Source of the DNA: Fluviicola sp.
GTDB taxonomy: Bacteria; Bacteroidota; Bacteroidia; Flavobacteriales_D; Crocinitomicaceae
Assembly: GCA_029866325.1 (NCBI GenBank)
Contig: JARWZO010000003.1
Span: forward strand, 186,001 to 250,000
Length of the DNA: 64,000 nucleotides
Direction: 5' to 3'
In this document: positions 44,402-53,076 of the stretch, in pieces
How positions within the stretch are numbered: position 1 is the stretch's first letter
Layout of the letters: every line of letters begins with the position of its first letter
Program-made: the position numbers and the translations under genes
The notes under the pieces: model-generated
The model's database searches: none
Seen by the model: the letters and a program-made list of their open reading frames with translations, nothing else
Told to the model about the DNA's origin: nothing

Positions 44402-44656
44402 GGTCTATTATCAAACATTTATCGTCTTAATCCAAAAGGTAAATTGGAAGAAGAATACTTGCTTTCATGAAGATTTAATTGGTTTTAGTCATTAACGTAA
44501 GTTCGGGATAATGAATGTATTTCATTGAAGGCTAAGTTTGAAGCGCTAGAAAAAAACAGGAAGACCCTAATAAACAACATTTTATAATCCATTTGTTTTT
44601 TTTTTATATCTTTCATTCTGCAATTAATAATGACGTTAACATAGGTATTGTAAGAA

Positions 44657-45058
44657 ATGAAACAAATCCAATTTATAGAAACCATACTTTATGTGAACGA
44701 ACAAATGGCGAGCACGGATTTTTACACAAAACTATTTCGACAACATCCTGATCTAAACGTTCAGGGAATGACCGAATTTAAACTTGCTGAAAATTGTAAA
44801 TTAGGACTGATGCCTAACAATGGAATTGCAAAAATACTTTCGGATAAAACGCCGCATCCTGAACAAGGAAATGGAATACCGAGGTGCGAACTTTACTTTT
44901 ACGTGGAAAGCATCGAATTTGAATTTGAAAATGCACTTAAAATTGGTGCAAAACTCATCAGTCCGATTGAAGACCGAGATTGGGGCGATAAAGTTTGTTA
45001 TTTTGCTGATATTGATGGACATATTATTGCCTTTGCCGAAAAACTGAACAACAATTAA
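44657..45058 (+). CDS. VOC-family (glyoxalase/bleomycin-resistance fold) protein
   Basis: 133 aa, one VOC module made of paired beta-alpha-beta-beta-beta units: IQFIETILYVNEQMASTDFY at the start, and CELYFYVESIEF then KVCYFADIDGHIIAFAEK at the end, with the usual DIDGHIIAF signature. Such proteins bind a divalent metal and act as isomerases, dioxygenases or drug binders. A specific role cannot be assigned. It has no signal peptide and stands alone. Confidence 0.8.
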   Translation: MKQIQFIETILYVNEQMASTDFYTKLFRQHPDLNVQGMTEFKLAENCKLGLMPNNGIAKILSDKTPHPEQGNGIPRCELYFYVESIEFEFENALKIGAKLISPIEDRDWGDKVCYFADIDGHIIAFAEKLNNN

Positions 45059-45154
45059 GTAGCGATTAAATAGGCAAGATCAACCTTACGTTGGAGCCTT
45101 ACTACGATTATAAATGCGAAACACTTCAGACTATTAACTAGAACTTAAACAAGA

Positions 45155-46141
45155 ATGAAAATAACTCAAACATTTTGGTCGACCATTTTAGTAGTTCTAA
45201 TGACGGGCTTTACTATGGCGCAAGCTCCAGAGAAGGCAGCACCTTTTACTGCTGTAAAATGGGAAAACGAACTACCGATTGTACGTATCAACAACGAATG
45301 GTATCCACTATTAAAAATCAATGACTTAGACGCAAAAAACATTGTTGATTTCTGTAAAAAAGCATATGACAGTAAATACCAAAAACGCTTTAGCGAAGAT
45401 TTGGTAGAGGTTTTAACTGGCATGGGAAAACCACCAGGTTCAAGTGTAAAGTTGACACTAAAAAAAGACGCTGGAACGATTGTTAAAACGGTCGAAATGA
45501 CGAAAGAAAACCGACAATTGGCTTGGAAATACAATAATGAAGCGACGGAAGTTGTTTCTAATGACAAAATAGAAATCGTTGAGCAACACACCGATAAAAA
45601 CTACGAAGTAAAGGCGGGAGACAAAACAGTTATTCAGCCCAAATCGGGACTATTTACGATTAAAGCAGCCAAAATAACGTATGAATACAAAGGTATCATA
45701 GAAGGTACTGACGTATTATATTTTGACAACTATGGAGAAACCGTAGTGCTAGTTCAAACACGACCGTCTGAACTGCAAGGAGGCAATCAAACAATTATTT
45801 ATAAAGACAAAAAAACAACCATTATCAACCATACCCGCAAAACTGTGGCGAATTCGCCGTTCAGACCAAAGGATACCGAACCACCAACTATTGCCACTTC
45901 AGCAAACAGAGAATCGGAAGGATACGAAAAACTGGCCAATGAAACCATCGCAGGAAAGGAATGCGAGGTCTATCATAACAAAGCAATTAACGCTAAATAT
46001 TGGCTATGGAACAACATTGATTTGCGATTAGAAAACTATACCCTCGGAAAGAACGGATATACTAAAAACGCAACATCGGTTGAAACGATCACATCCATTC
46101 CAAACGACCTCTTTTTGATTCCTGAAGGATACGAAAAATAA
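45155..46141 (+). CDS. Secreted protein with PDZ-like N-terminal part and DUF4412/GLPGLI-like C-terminal part
   Basis: 328 aa, signal peptide MKITQTFWSTILVVLMTGFT with cleavage near MAQ. Residues about 30-115 (NNEWYPLLKINDLDAKNIVDF, VLTGMGKPPGSSVKLTL) resemble a PDZ-type domain as found in processing proteases, but there is no protease domain. The last 70 residues contain NETIAGKECEVY, the same AG-x-x-C motif as the secreted proteins at 16176 and 16817. The combination is unusual. Function unknown. Confidence 0.65.
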   Translation: MKITQTFWSTILVVLMTGFTMAQAPEKAAPFTAVKWENELPIVRINNEWYPLLKINDLDAKNIVDFCKKAYDSKYQKRFSEDLVEVLTGMGKPPGSSVKLTLKKDAGTIVKTVEMTKENRQLAWKYNNEATEVVSNDKIEIVEQHTDKNYEVKAGDKTVIQPKSGLFTIKAAKITYEYKGIIEGTDVLYFDNYGETVVLVQTRPSELQGGNQTIIYKDKKTTIINHTRKTVANSPFRPKDTEPPTIATSANRESEGYEKLANETIAGKECEVYHNKAINAKYWLWNNIDLRLENYTLGKNGYTKNATSVETITSIPNDLFLIPEGYEK

Positions 46142-46279
46142 AACATTCTTACGCTTAAGTCTAAGGTTTATGGTAAATACCTGAAACTGATGAAAGCGTT
46201 TAATCTTCGAAGGACAAGCGATATAAATCCAACGTAATAACGTTAGAAATAATTTATCCGTGCATCTGTGGGAAGTGTT

Positions 46280-47377
46280 CTATACGTTGAAACGGAAATG
46301 CATAATATCACCGTCTTCCACCACATATTCGCGGCCCTCTACCTTAAATTTCCCGGCTTCTTTTACCGCTGCCTCAGACCCCAATGTGGTGTAGTCGTTG
46401 TATTTCATCACCTCAGCACGAATAAATCCTTTTTCGAAATCGGTATGAATTACTCCTGCAGCTTGTGGTGCGGTAGCTCCGATTGGAACCGTCCACGCAC
46501 GCACCTCTTTTACACCGGCAGTGAAATAGGTTTGTAAATTCAACAAGGCATAAGACATACGAATCAAACGATTCACCCCGGGTTCTTCCAAACCAAGCTC
46601 GTCGAGGAACATTTTGCGTTCTTCGTAAGTCTCCAATTCGGTAATATCTGCTTCTATCTTCGCACCGATGAGCAATACCTCGGCGTTTTCTTCTTTTACT
46701 GATTCGCGCAAAGCATCCACGTGAGCGTTTCCTGTAAGTACAGACGATTCGTCTACGTTACACACATACATCACCGGCTTTGACGTAATGAGTTGGAATT
46801 TCTTCACGATCTCAATTTCCTTCTCGTCCAAATCCATTGAACGCACCGATTTTCCTTGCTCCAACACCGCTTTGATGCGAATCGCCAATTCGTTTTCTTT
46901 CACCGAATCTTTGTCGCCCGACTTGATCACACGTGCCAAGGCCTGAATGCGTTTTTCGATGGATTCCAAATCTTTCAGTTGCAACTCGATATCGATTACT
47001 TCCTTATCGCGCACCGGGTTCACATTGCCATCAACGTGAATGATGTTTCCGTCTTCGAAACAACGTACCACGTGCAAGATCGCATCCGTTTCGCGAATAT
47101 TCGCCAAAAACTGATTACCGAGTCCTTCACCTTTGGAAGCACCTTTCACCAAACCGGCGATGTCTACAATTTCCATGGTAGTTGGCACCACACGCTCCGG
47201 ATTGACCATGCTTTCCAGTTTCTCCAAGCGCGGATCGGGCACTGAAATGGTTCCCACGTTCGGTTCAATCGTACAGAACGGGAAGTTAGCCGACTGCGCT
47301 TTTGCATTCGACAAACAGTTAAACAAGGTTGATTTACCTACGTTCGGCAAACCTACAATACCACATTTCAAGGCCAT
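46280..47377 (-). CDS. ychF: Redox-regulated ATPase YchF (Obg-family, translation-associated)
   Basis: 365 aa from the ATG at 47375-47377 (MALKCGIVGLPNVGKS); the seven-codon upstream extension is unlikely. YchF is an Obg-like P-loop protein that hydrolyses ATP and binds ribosomes. The G1 loop GLPNVGKS (9-16), the G3-like DIAGLVKGASKGEGLGNQFL and the C-terminal TGS domain (FTAGVKEVRAWTVPIG ... VEDGDIMHF) are all present, so the gene is complete. Confidence 0.95.
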   Translation of the reverse strand: MALKCGIVGLPNVGKSTLFNCLSNAKAQSANFPFCTIEPNVGTISVPDPRLEKLESMVNPERVVPTTMEIVDIAGLVKGASKGEGLGNQFLANIRETDAILHVVRCFEDGNIIHVDGNVNPVRDKEVIDIELQLKDLESIEKRIQALARVIKSGDKDSVKENELAIRIKAVLEQGKSVRSMDLDEKEIEIVKKFQLITSKPVMYVCNVDESSVLTGNAHVDALRESVKEENAEVLLIGAKIEADITELETYEERKMFLDELGLEEPGVNRLIRMSYALLNLQTYFTAGVKEVRAWTVPIGATAPQAAGVIHTDFEKGFIRAEVMKYNDYTTLGSEAAVKEAGKFKVEGREYVVEDGDIMHFRFNV

Positions 47378-47476
47378 GATGAGAAAATTTGACTGCAAAG
47401 GTAATCATTTGTTGGATTTGTGGAAAGGTGGGGAGGAATGAGACACATTTGATCGATTTGCTACCGGGCTCAGATA

Positions 47477-47536
47477 GTCCCGTAGGGACGTAATCTGATA
47501 ACAAACAAATCATCTAATCAATTTCGCCCCGTAGGG
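47477..47536. repeat. Two CCCGTAGGG palindromes
   Basis: GTCCC-GTA-GGGAC (47477-47489) and CCC-GTA-GGG (47528-47536) lie about 50 bases apart. The word CCCGTAGGGACG is a recurrent intergenic motif in Bacteroidota and Chlorobi genomes; function unknown. Confidence 0.45.
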
Positions 47537-47597
47537 TCGAGACAGCATACGTTGTTTCAACTATAATTGGTATTATTGATCACTAATGCCCAACATC

Positions 47598-47690
47598 ATG
47601 ACAAAATCACCTCTGCTCATCTTCTTCCTCCTTCCATTTACCGCAACCGCTTTCAGCCAAGACACCATCAAACCCCTCAAAAAATCTTGA
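47598..47690 (+). pseudogene. Short frame encoding a signal peptide and ten residues, likely remnant of a secreted-protein gene
   Basis: The 30-codon frame reads MTKSPLLIFFLLPFTATAFS then QDTIKPLKKS and stops. The N-terminus is a perfect Sec signal with the phylum's typical Q after cleavage, and DTIKP is a common start of mature secreted proteins here, but nothing follows. An in-frame ATG at 47586 adds four residues. It may be the 5' stub of a deleted gene or a genuine tiny secreted peptide. Confidence 0.45.
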
Positions 47691-47792
47691 CTAATTCGGT
47701 TGCGAGTAAAGACTGTTACTCTTTTACCCTGCCCCAACCCCATTAAACCTTTTGGCATACTAGTTGTCTTAGCTTTGTACAAACGGTTTTAC

Positions 47793-49184
47793 ATGGAATT
47801 GAGTAAAAAGCAGATTCAGCATCTGTATTGGCGAGCAGGTTTTGGCGTTGATCCTTCCGATTTAAACAAGCTGGAAGGAAAACCGCTGGAAGTGCTGGTA
47901 GACGAATTGTTTGAATCGAGCAAACGTTTCGCCCCCTTGGAAATGAAGCTTGCTGCAGGTGCTTCCAATCAGAAAAAGCAAAGTAAGAACGAAAAGAAGA
48001 AGCAAGCGAAGATCAATAAAACCGGCCTGCACGAATTAAATGTGCTATGGATGACGCAATTGGCAACAACCGAGGCGGTTCTTCGCGAAAAAATGACGCT
48101 GTTTTTCCATGACCATTTTGCCGTACGTATAAAAAGTCCTGTTGATAATCTCACCTTCAATAATCTCTTGCGAGAGCACGCTCTTGGCGATTTCGGGAAA
48201 TTGCTGGTTGCCGTTTCTAAATCGCCAGCCATGCTTTCCTTTTTGAACAATAAACAAAACGTCAAAGATCATCCGAACGAAAATTTTGCCCGTGAAGTCC
48301 TGGAGCTTTTTACACTTGGTCGTGACAATGGCTATACGGAAAAAGACATTCAGGAAGCCGCGCGGGCGTTTACAGGTTGGAGTTATGACGAGGAAGGGAA
48401 TTTTGTCATTCATCAAAAAAAACACGACGACGGATCAAAAACCTTTCTTGGGCATACCGGAAACTTTGACGGTGATGATATCTTACAGCTGATCTTAAAG
48501 GAAAAACAAACAGCGATATATCTCACCGAAAAGCTGATCGACTTGTTTATCGGTAGAGAATTACCCGGCAATCGTGCGGAATACTTTGCAAGCGTGTTTT
48601 TTAACGCGAACTACGACCTTCAAACTTTGATTCGAGCCTTGCTGACATCGGATGATTTTATGGATGCGCGTTCCATTGGCTGCAAAATAAAATCGCCCAC
48701 CGAGTTTTTAACTGGAATGACACGCTTGTTTGAGGTTGATTTCAAAGAAAAAACCACCTTGGTCCAAATCCAGCGCAAGCTCAATCAGGAATTGTTTTTT
48801 CCCCCGAATGTAGCCGGTTGGCCCGGTGGTCGTGCGTGGATTGATAGTTCCACATTGATGTTGCGACTCAAAGCTCCTTCCGTGATTTTGAATTTCGGCG
48901 TGATCGAATGGGATGAAAAAGGCGATATGCCCGAGGATAAACTCATCCAACTGGAAGAAAAGCGCGACAACACGCAAGCGAAAGTCGAGAAAAAGATGCA
49001 AGCCTATCCCAATTGGGAAGCGTTTGAAAAAAAGATGAAAAACGAACAGTCCAGGCTAAAGGAATTTCTTATTCAACCTGAGCTGTCGGTTGGAGCGCAG
49101 AAACTACTAGCGGTGTCCGACAGCGTTTCATTAAAAGATCAGGCCATCGAAATCGTGAGTTTACCTGAATACCAACTGTTTTAA
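47793..49184 (+). CDS. DUF1800 domain protein
   Basis: 463 aa from the ATG at 47793 (MELSKKQIQHLYWRAGFGVD). DUF1800 proteins are long helical proteins nearly always encoded next to DUF1501; the family core is seen as KMTLFFHDHFAV (about 110), DHPNENFAREVLELFTLG and QEAARAFTGWSYD, and NVAGWPGGRAWIDSSTL near residue 350. No signal peptide is apparent. Function unknown, although the pair is widespread in Bacteroidota and Planctomycetes. It is followed 8 bases later by the DUF1501 gene. Confidence 0.9.
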   Translation: MELSKKQIQHLYWRAGFGVDPSDLNKLEGKPLEVLVDELFESSKRFAPLEMKLAAGASNQKKQSKNEKKKQAKINKTGLHELNVLWMTQLATTEAVLREKMTLFFHDHFAVRIKSPVDNLTFNNLLREHALGDFGKLLVAVSKSPAMLSFLNNKQNVKDHPNENFAREVLELFTLGRDNGYTEKDIQEAARAFTGWSYDEEGNFVIHQKKHDDGSKTFLGHTGNFDGDDILQLILKEKQTAIYLTEKLIDLFIGRELPGNRAEYFASVFFNANYDLQTLIRALLTSDDFMDARSIGCKIKSPTEFLTGMTRLFEVDFKEKTTLVQIQRKLNQELFFPPNVAGWPGGRAWIDSSTLMLRLKAPSVILNFGVIEWDEKGDMPEDKLIQLEEKRDNTQAKVEKKMQAYPNWEAFEKKMKNEQSRLKEFLIQPELSVGAQKLLAVSDSVSLKDQAIEIVSLPEYQLF

Positions 49185-49192
49185 TCGTCATT

Positions 49193-50386
49193 ATGGAAAG
49201 AAGAGATTTTATTCGCAAATCGGCTTTAGCCTCTGGAATATTGCTTGTGCCTTCCTTTTTGAAAGGCATGGAATTCGTTTCCCTGGATCAGTTATCCGGA
49301 TATAAAAATGTGGTCATCATTCAGCTTTCGGGCGGAAATGACGGTTTGAACACGATTGTGCCCTATACAAATGACATCTATTATAAACTGCGTCCGAAGA
49401 TTTCAAAGAAAAGAGCTGATATTTTGCAATTGTCAGACGAATTGGGAATCAACGGAAAATGCGTTGCTTTGAAATCGCTTTTTGATTCGGGCGAACTGAC
49501 GATCATCAATAATGTTGGTTACCCGAATCCAAACCGTTCGCATTTTCGAAGTACAGACATTTGGCAAACCGCAAGTAGTTCCGATCAATACCTGAAAACG
49601 GGCTGGATAGGTCGTTACTTAGACGCCAATTGCCAAAGTTCGTTTGAAGCAATCGAACACGACAGCAGCCTTTCGTTGGCATTAAAAGGCGAAATCAAAA
49701 AGGGAATTGCGTTAACAGATCCGCGACAATTGTTTCAATCAACGCGGGAACACTATTTCCAATCATTGGTAGATGGCACGAATTCCGAATTATTAACCGA
49801 AGACAATCAGGGTTATCTGTACAAAACCATGCTGGAAACGTATTCGTCTGCTGAATACATCTTTGAGCAGGCAAAAACCTACGATTCCAAAGGCCAGTAC
49901 CCGAACACCAAGTTTGGGAAAAACCTAAAAGGAATTGCCGATTTGATCGTTTCAGGACTTAAAACGCGCGTGTATTATACTTCGCACAGCGGCTTCGATA
50001 CGCACGTTAACCAATTGGCTACGCAAGATAGGTTATTGGAAGACTATTCAGAAGGCATAGGTGCGTTTGTCAATGATCTAAAAAAGAACGACCGGTTCAA
50101 AGACACACTGATACTCACCTTTTCGGAGTTTGGACGAAGGGTTTCCGAAAACGGAAGTTCCGGCACCGATCACGGTTCTGCAAACAACGTTTTTGTAATT
50201 GGCGGCAACCTCAAAAAGAAAGGATTGTACAACGCATGTCCGGATTTACAAAACCTGGATGACAACGGTGACCTGCGCTTTTCAGTTGATTTCAGATCGA
50301 TTTACGCAACCGTTTTAAAGGATTGGCTGGAAGTAAGTGACAAAGACATTTTGAATCAGGAATTCAATCGATTGGATTTCATTTAA
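49193..50386 (+). CDS. DUF1501 domain protein with Tat-like leader
   Basis: 397 aa. The start MERRDFIRKSALASGILLVP resembles a twin-arginine leader, and the mature part belongs to the alkaline-phosphatase/sulfatase-like DUF1501 family: VVIIQLSGGNDGLNTIVP, NPNRSHFRSTDIWQTAS, YYTSHSGFDTHVNQL and LTFSEFGRRV then GTDHGSANNVF, with Asp and His residues in the positions used for metal binding in that superfamily. Co-transcribed with the DUF1800 gene, so the two probably act together. Reaction not known. Confidence 0.9.
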   Translation: MERRDFIRKSALASGILLVPSFLKGMEFVSLDQLSGYKNVVIIQLSGGNDGLNTIVPYTNDIYYKLRPKISKKRADILQLSDELGINGKCVALKSLFDSGELTIINNVGYPNPNRSHFRSTDIWQTASSSDQYLKTGWIGRYLDANCQSSFEAIEHDSSLSLALKGEIKKGIALTDPRQLFQSTREHYFQSLVDGTNSELLTEDNQGYLYKTMLETYSSAEYIFEQAKTYDSKGQYPNTKFGKNLKGIADLIVSGLKTRVYYTSHSGFDTHVNQLATQDRLLEDYSEGIGAFVNDLKKNDRFKDTLILTFSEFGRRVSENGSSGTDHGSANNVFVIGGNLKKKGLYNACPDLQNLDDNGDLRFSVDFRSIYATVLKDWLEVSDKDILNQEFNRLDFI

Positions 50387-50404
50387 CAACATACGTTCGA
50401 ATGC

Positions 50405-52858
50405 TTACTTCCGCTTTTTCAACTTCCCCGCATCCAAAAAGAACAATGCTTTTACCGAAAAGCTATTCAGCTGCGGTTGGTTGAACAAATCTTTGAAGGT
50501 GTTGAAATAACTAACGTCGAGGGCGTTTTCTGACGCATAGATATTGTACTTCCACACAAAACGAATTTCGCTACCCGGATACACTACCCATCTGAAATTG
50601 AGGTCCATGGTAAAGGCATTATAGCTTGTGTTGTGGATGTTCTTGCCATCGGCATCGAGGCCGGTGTAAGTGGAAACGGTTGTCCAGCCATTGGGTTGAA
50701 GGGTCAGAAATTCTTTGTACGCCACTTCTTGCCAGTAATGATTGAGCGCCAACACCAAGCCCATGCGATTGGTAAAGGTGTAATCGGCTGAAACGGTATT
50801 GTTCACAATCCAGCGGTTCCGGGTTCCGAGAATAATTTCGTTGTCGTATGCCGGGTCTGTAACACCAATCACATAGCCATAGTTGTTTAAGTAGCGACTT
50901 ATTCCTGATGTCAACACCACAAAGAGCTTATTTGAAAACCGAAATCGCGGACTAATCTCCGCATCCAAATCGTTCATTCCCGGTAGCGTATAAACTCTGT
51001 TGTAGAGATTAAAATCGAGGGCAAAAGGTTTGGAATAGTCACTGGAATAAAAGCCGCCTAGAGATACCGACACCGGGTAATTAACCGGCGTTCCAAAGGT
51101 GCGTGATTCAAAGTGATCGACTTCTCCAATAGGCGATGCTTCTAACTCAATTCCGCATGACAAGAAGTTTCGAAACGTTCCAAATGCGAAGGCATTGACA
51201 TTCCAGTAATTGAATTTTGACGGAGCATAAAGAAAAAGTAAATCTGAACTGAATCGGTAGTTTCTTCTCAAGAATCGTCCTTTTGGCTGAAACTCTAACC
51301 ACCTCACCAATAATGAAGTTCCTCTTGTATTATTACGCGGCAAAAATCCCAAATCGTTATTATCAAATGTATTGCTCATTTCATAATACTCAACATTAAA
51401 ATTCAACCTGCCCGAAATTTTTTGAAAACTGGTGTACACATTGTGCCCGAAAACGGTTTCCTTCGAATCTTGAATCAAGGATGTTCTGCCTTCAACTAAA
51501 ATCGAATACTTTCTGCTTTTTGTCAAAAGTGTTGTTTGAAAGTCATTTGCATTTGCAAACCGTTTTAATTCAGGGCGGTAAACATTGGTATTCACAAACC
51601 CTATATTTCCATTATTCCGTAAATTTTGTGAGAGTACAACGATGTTGTAATTCGTTAACGGATGTGCCAGTATTTCGCGCTTATTCCCCACCGAATCGGT
51701 ATACGTAATGTAAGAGCGCTTTTCGACTGCATTAAAAAAGCCAACTCCCAATCCTTTTTTGGTGCGTCCCGAAATCTTTGACGCGTTGACCAATTGCGCT
51801 TGCGAAGCTGCCGAAACCGCGCTATTTCCCGTGCTTTGCAATGAATCCACCAAAAATGCACCATTCAATGTTTCGGCTCCAATCCTGCGGGTATAAAACA
51901 AATCTCCGGTTCCAAACAAGTCCATTCCTTCTAGGAAAAAAGGACGGTTTTCGTTGTACCGAACTTCAAAGGGAGAGAGATTAAGTATCAATCTGTCTGA
52001 GGCCGTTTGCCCAAAATCGGGAACGATGGTAGCATCTAATGTAAACGACTCGCTCAATCCGTATTTCATATCCATCCCGAAGCGTTGACGAAAACGCCAT
52101 TCCTGACTTGCTGATTGATCATCGTAATAATTCTCTACATAAGAAGTTGTGTAAGGCGAGAAAAACAAACGCAGGGGCGACACCAAATCCGTCAATCCGG
52201 TCACATAACCCGATTGGGTAATTTCACCGTAAACTGCAGGATCAACCGGCGACCAATAGGACATTTCGCGTCTTCGGCGTACTTGTCGTTGAAAATTAAT
52301 ACGCCATGTTTGAACACTTTGTTTTGGGAAACGCAACTGCGAAAGCGGAATGCGCATTTCGAGCGACCAGCCGTCGGCTGTAAGCACTACCCTACTTTTC
52401 CAAACGGCATTCCATGTAAAATCTTGATCGTCTTTATTGATAATGGCATCCAATTCCACACCGGCAGCCGTTACGGCAAATGCAAAACCATTTTGACCCG
52501 CACCATAAGGATCAATCAAAATTCCAAACCAATCTGCATTGCCAAAATCGTCTCTTTGCGAAAGCATGGACAAAACGCTATCTGGAGTTACATCGTGTAA
52601 CACAACACCAAAATAAACCGCTTGATCATCATACGCCATTTGAACGGTGGTTCGGCAATTGGCAGGAAGTCCGGGAGTTGGGTAATTAATCACAAACGAA
52701 TCCGCTACGGGAACACTTTTCCAAAAAGCTTCGTTCAGTTCACCGTCGAGTGATACTTGTTCTGTAATCCGTTGCGCTGAAACAGACCGTTGTGCATAGG
52801 AAATGCTTCCTCCAAGGAGGAAAACCACCGTCATCAGCACAATCAGGATTAGTTTCAC
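50405..52858 (-). CDS. DUF5916 outer-membrane protein with N-terminal CBM9-like domain
   Basis: 817 aa starting at a GTG (52856-52858), with a signal peptide (MKLILIVLMTVVFLLGGSIS, cleavage near YAQ). Residues about 30-230 are a carbohydrate-binding-like (CBM9) domain: VSLDGELNEAFWKSV, DDQAVYFGV, WSLEMRIPLSQLRFP. The rest (about 240-817) is the DUF5916 region with many alternating beta strands and repeated YNENRPFFLEG-type motifs, likely an outer-membrane barrel. Probably involved in uptake or binding of a polymer, by analogy only. Confidence 0.87.
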   Translation of the reverse strand: MKLILIVLMTVVFLLGGSISYAQRSVSAQRITEQVSLDGELNEAFWKSVPVADSFVINYPTPGLPANCRTTVQMAYDDQAVYFGVVLHDVTPDSVLSMLSQRDDFGNADWFGILIDPYGAGQNGFAFAVTAAGVELDAIINKDDQDFTWNAVWKSRVVLTADGWSLEMRIPLSQLRFPKQSVQTWRINFQRQVRRRREMSYWSPVDPAVYGEITQSGYVTGLTDLVSPLRLFFSPYTTSYVENYYDDQSASQEWRFRQRFGMDMKYGLSESFTLDATIVPDFGQTASDRLILNLSPFEVRYNENRPFFLEGMDLFGTGDLFYTRRIGAETLNGAFLVDSLQSTGNSAVSAASQAQLVNASKISGRTKKGLGVGFFNAVEKRSYITYTDSVGNKREILAHPLTNYNIVVLSQNLRNNGNIGFVNTNVYRPELKRFANANDFQTTLLTKSRKYSILVEGRTSLIQDSKETVFGHNVYTSFQKISGRLNFNVEYYEMSNTFDNNDLGFLPRNNTRGTSLLVRWLEFQPKGRFLRRNYRFSSDLLFLYAPSKFNYWNVNAFAFGTFRNFLSCGIELEASPIGEVDHFESRTFGTPVNYPVSVSLGGFYSSDYSKPFALDFNLYNRVYTLPGMNDLDAEISPRFRFSNKLFVVLTSGISRYLNNYGYVIGVTDPAYDNEIILGTRNRWIVNNTVSADYTFTNRMGLVLALNHYWQEVAYKEFLTLQPNGWTTVSTYTGLDADGKNIHNTSYNAFTMDLNFRWVVYPGSEIRFVWKYNIYASENALDVSYFNTFKDLFNQPQLNSFSVKALFFLDAGKLKKRK

Positions 52859-53016
52859 GGTTTAAAAGTGGGTATTTCCTGAGAATTGGAAGCTATTTTG
52901 AAAGGGTTTTCTGAAAAAATGAATTCTAAACCAAATTTTTAAACAAGATCAAAACTCAATTTAGCAACTTAATCAATCCTTGTATTCGTTTATTCTCATC
53001 TATCATTGCTCTTACA

Positions 53017-53063
53017 AAACGGGACTGAGATGCATGAATCATTTACCGATCTCAATCCCGTTT
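53017..53063 (-). terminator. Terminator of the S74/T9SS fibre gene
   Basis: Arms 53017-53031 (AAACGGGACTGAGAT) and 53049-53063 pair over 15 bp with one mismatch. It is 13 bases past the stop; the minus-strand T run is short (TTTTGT). Confidence 0.65.
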
Positions 53064-53076
53064 AAAAGAAAATTTA

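Larger units (their letters stand above)
47378..47792. other. Intergenic region with palindromes and a signal-peptide stub
   Basis: Besides the CCCGTAGGG words and the 30-codon frame, it contains a -7 box TAGCTTTG (47770-47777) just upstream of the DUF1800 gene. The in-frame extension of that gene back to 47700 covers this box and is therefore not coding. Confidence 0.5.

Noticed and set aside
47700-47792. In-frame N-terminal extension of the DUF1800 gene
   Set aside because: It covers a -7 box and encodes a non-family leader; the family start is at 47793.
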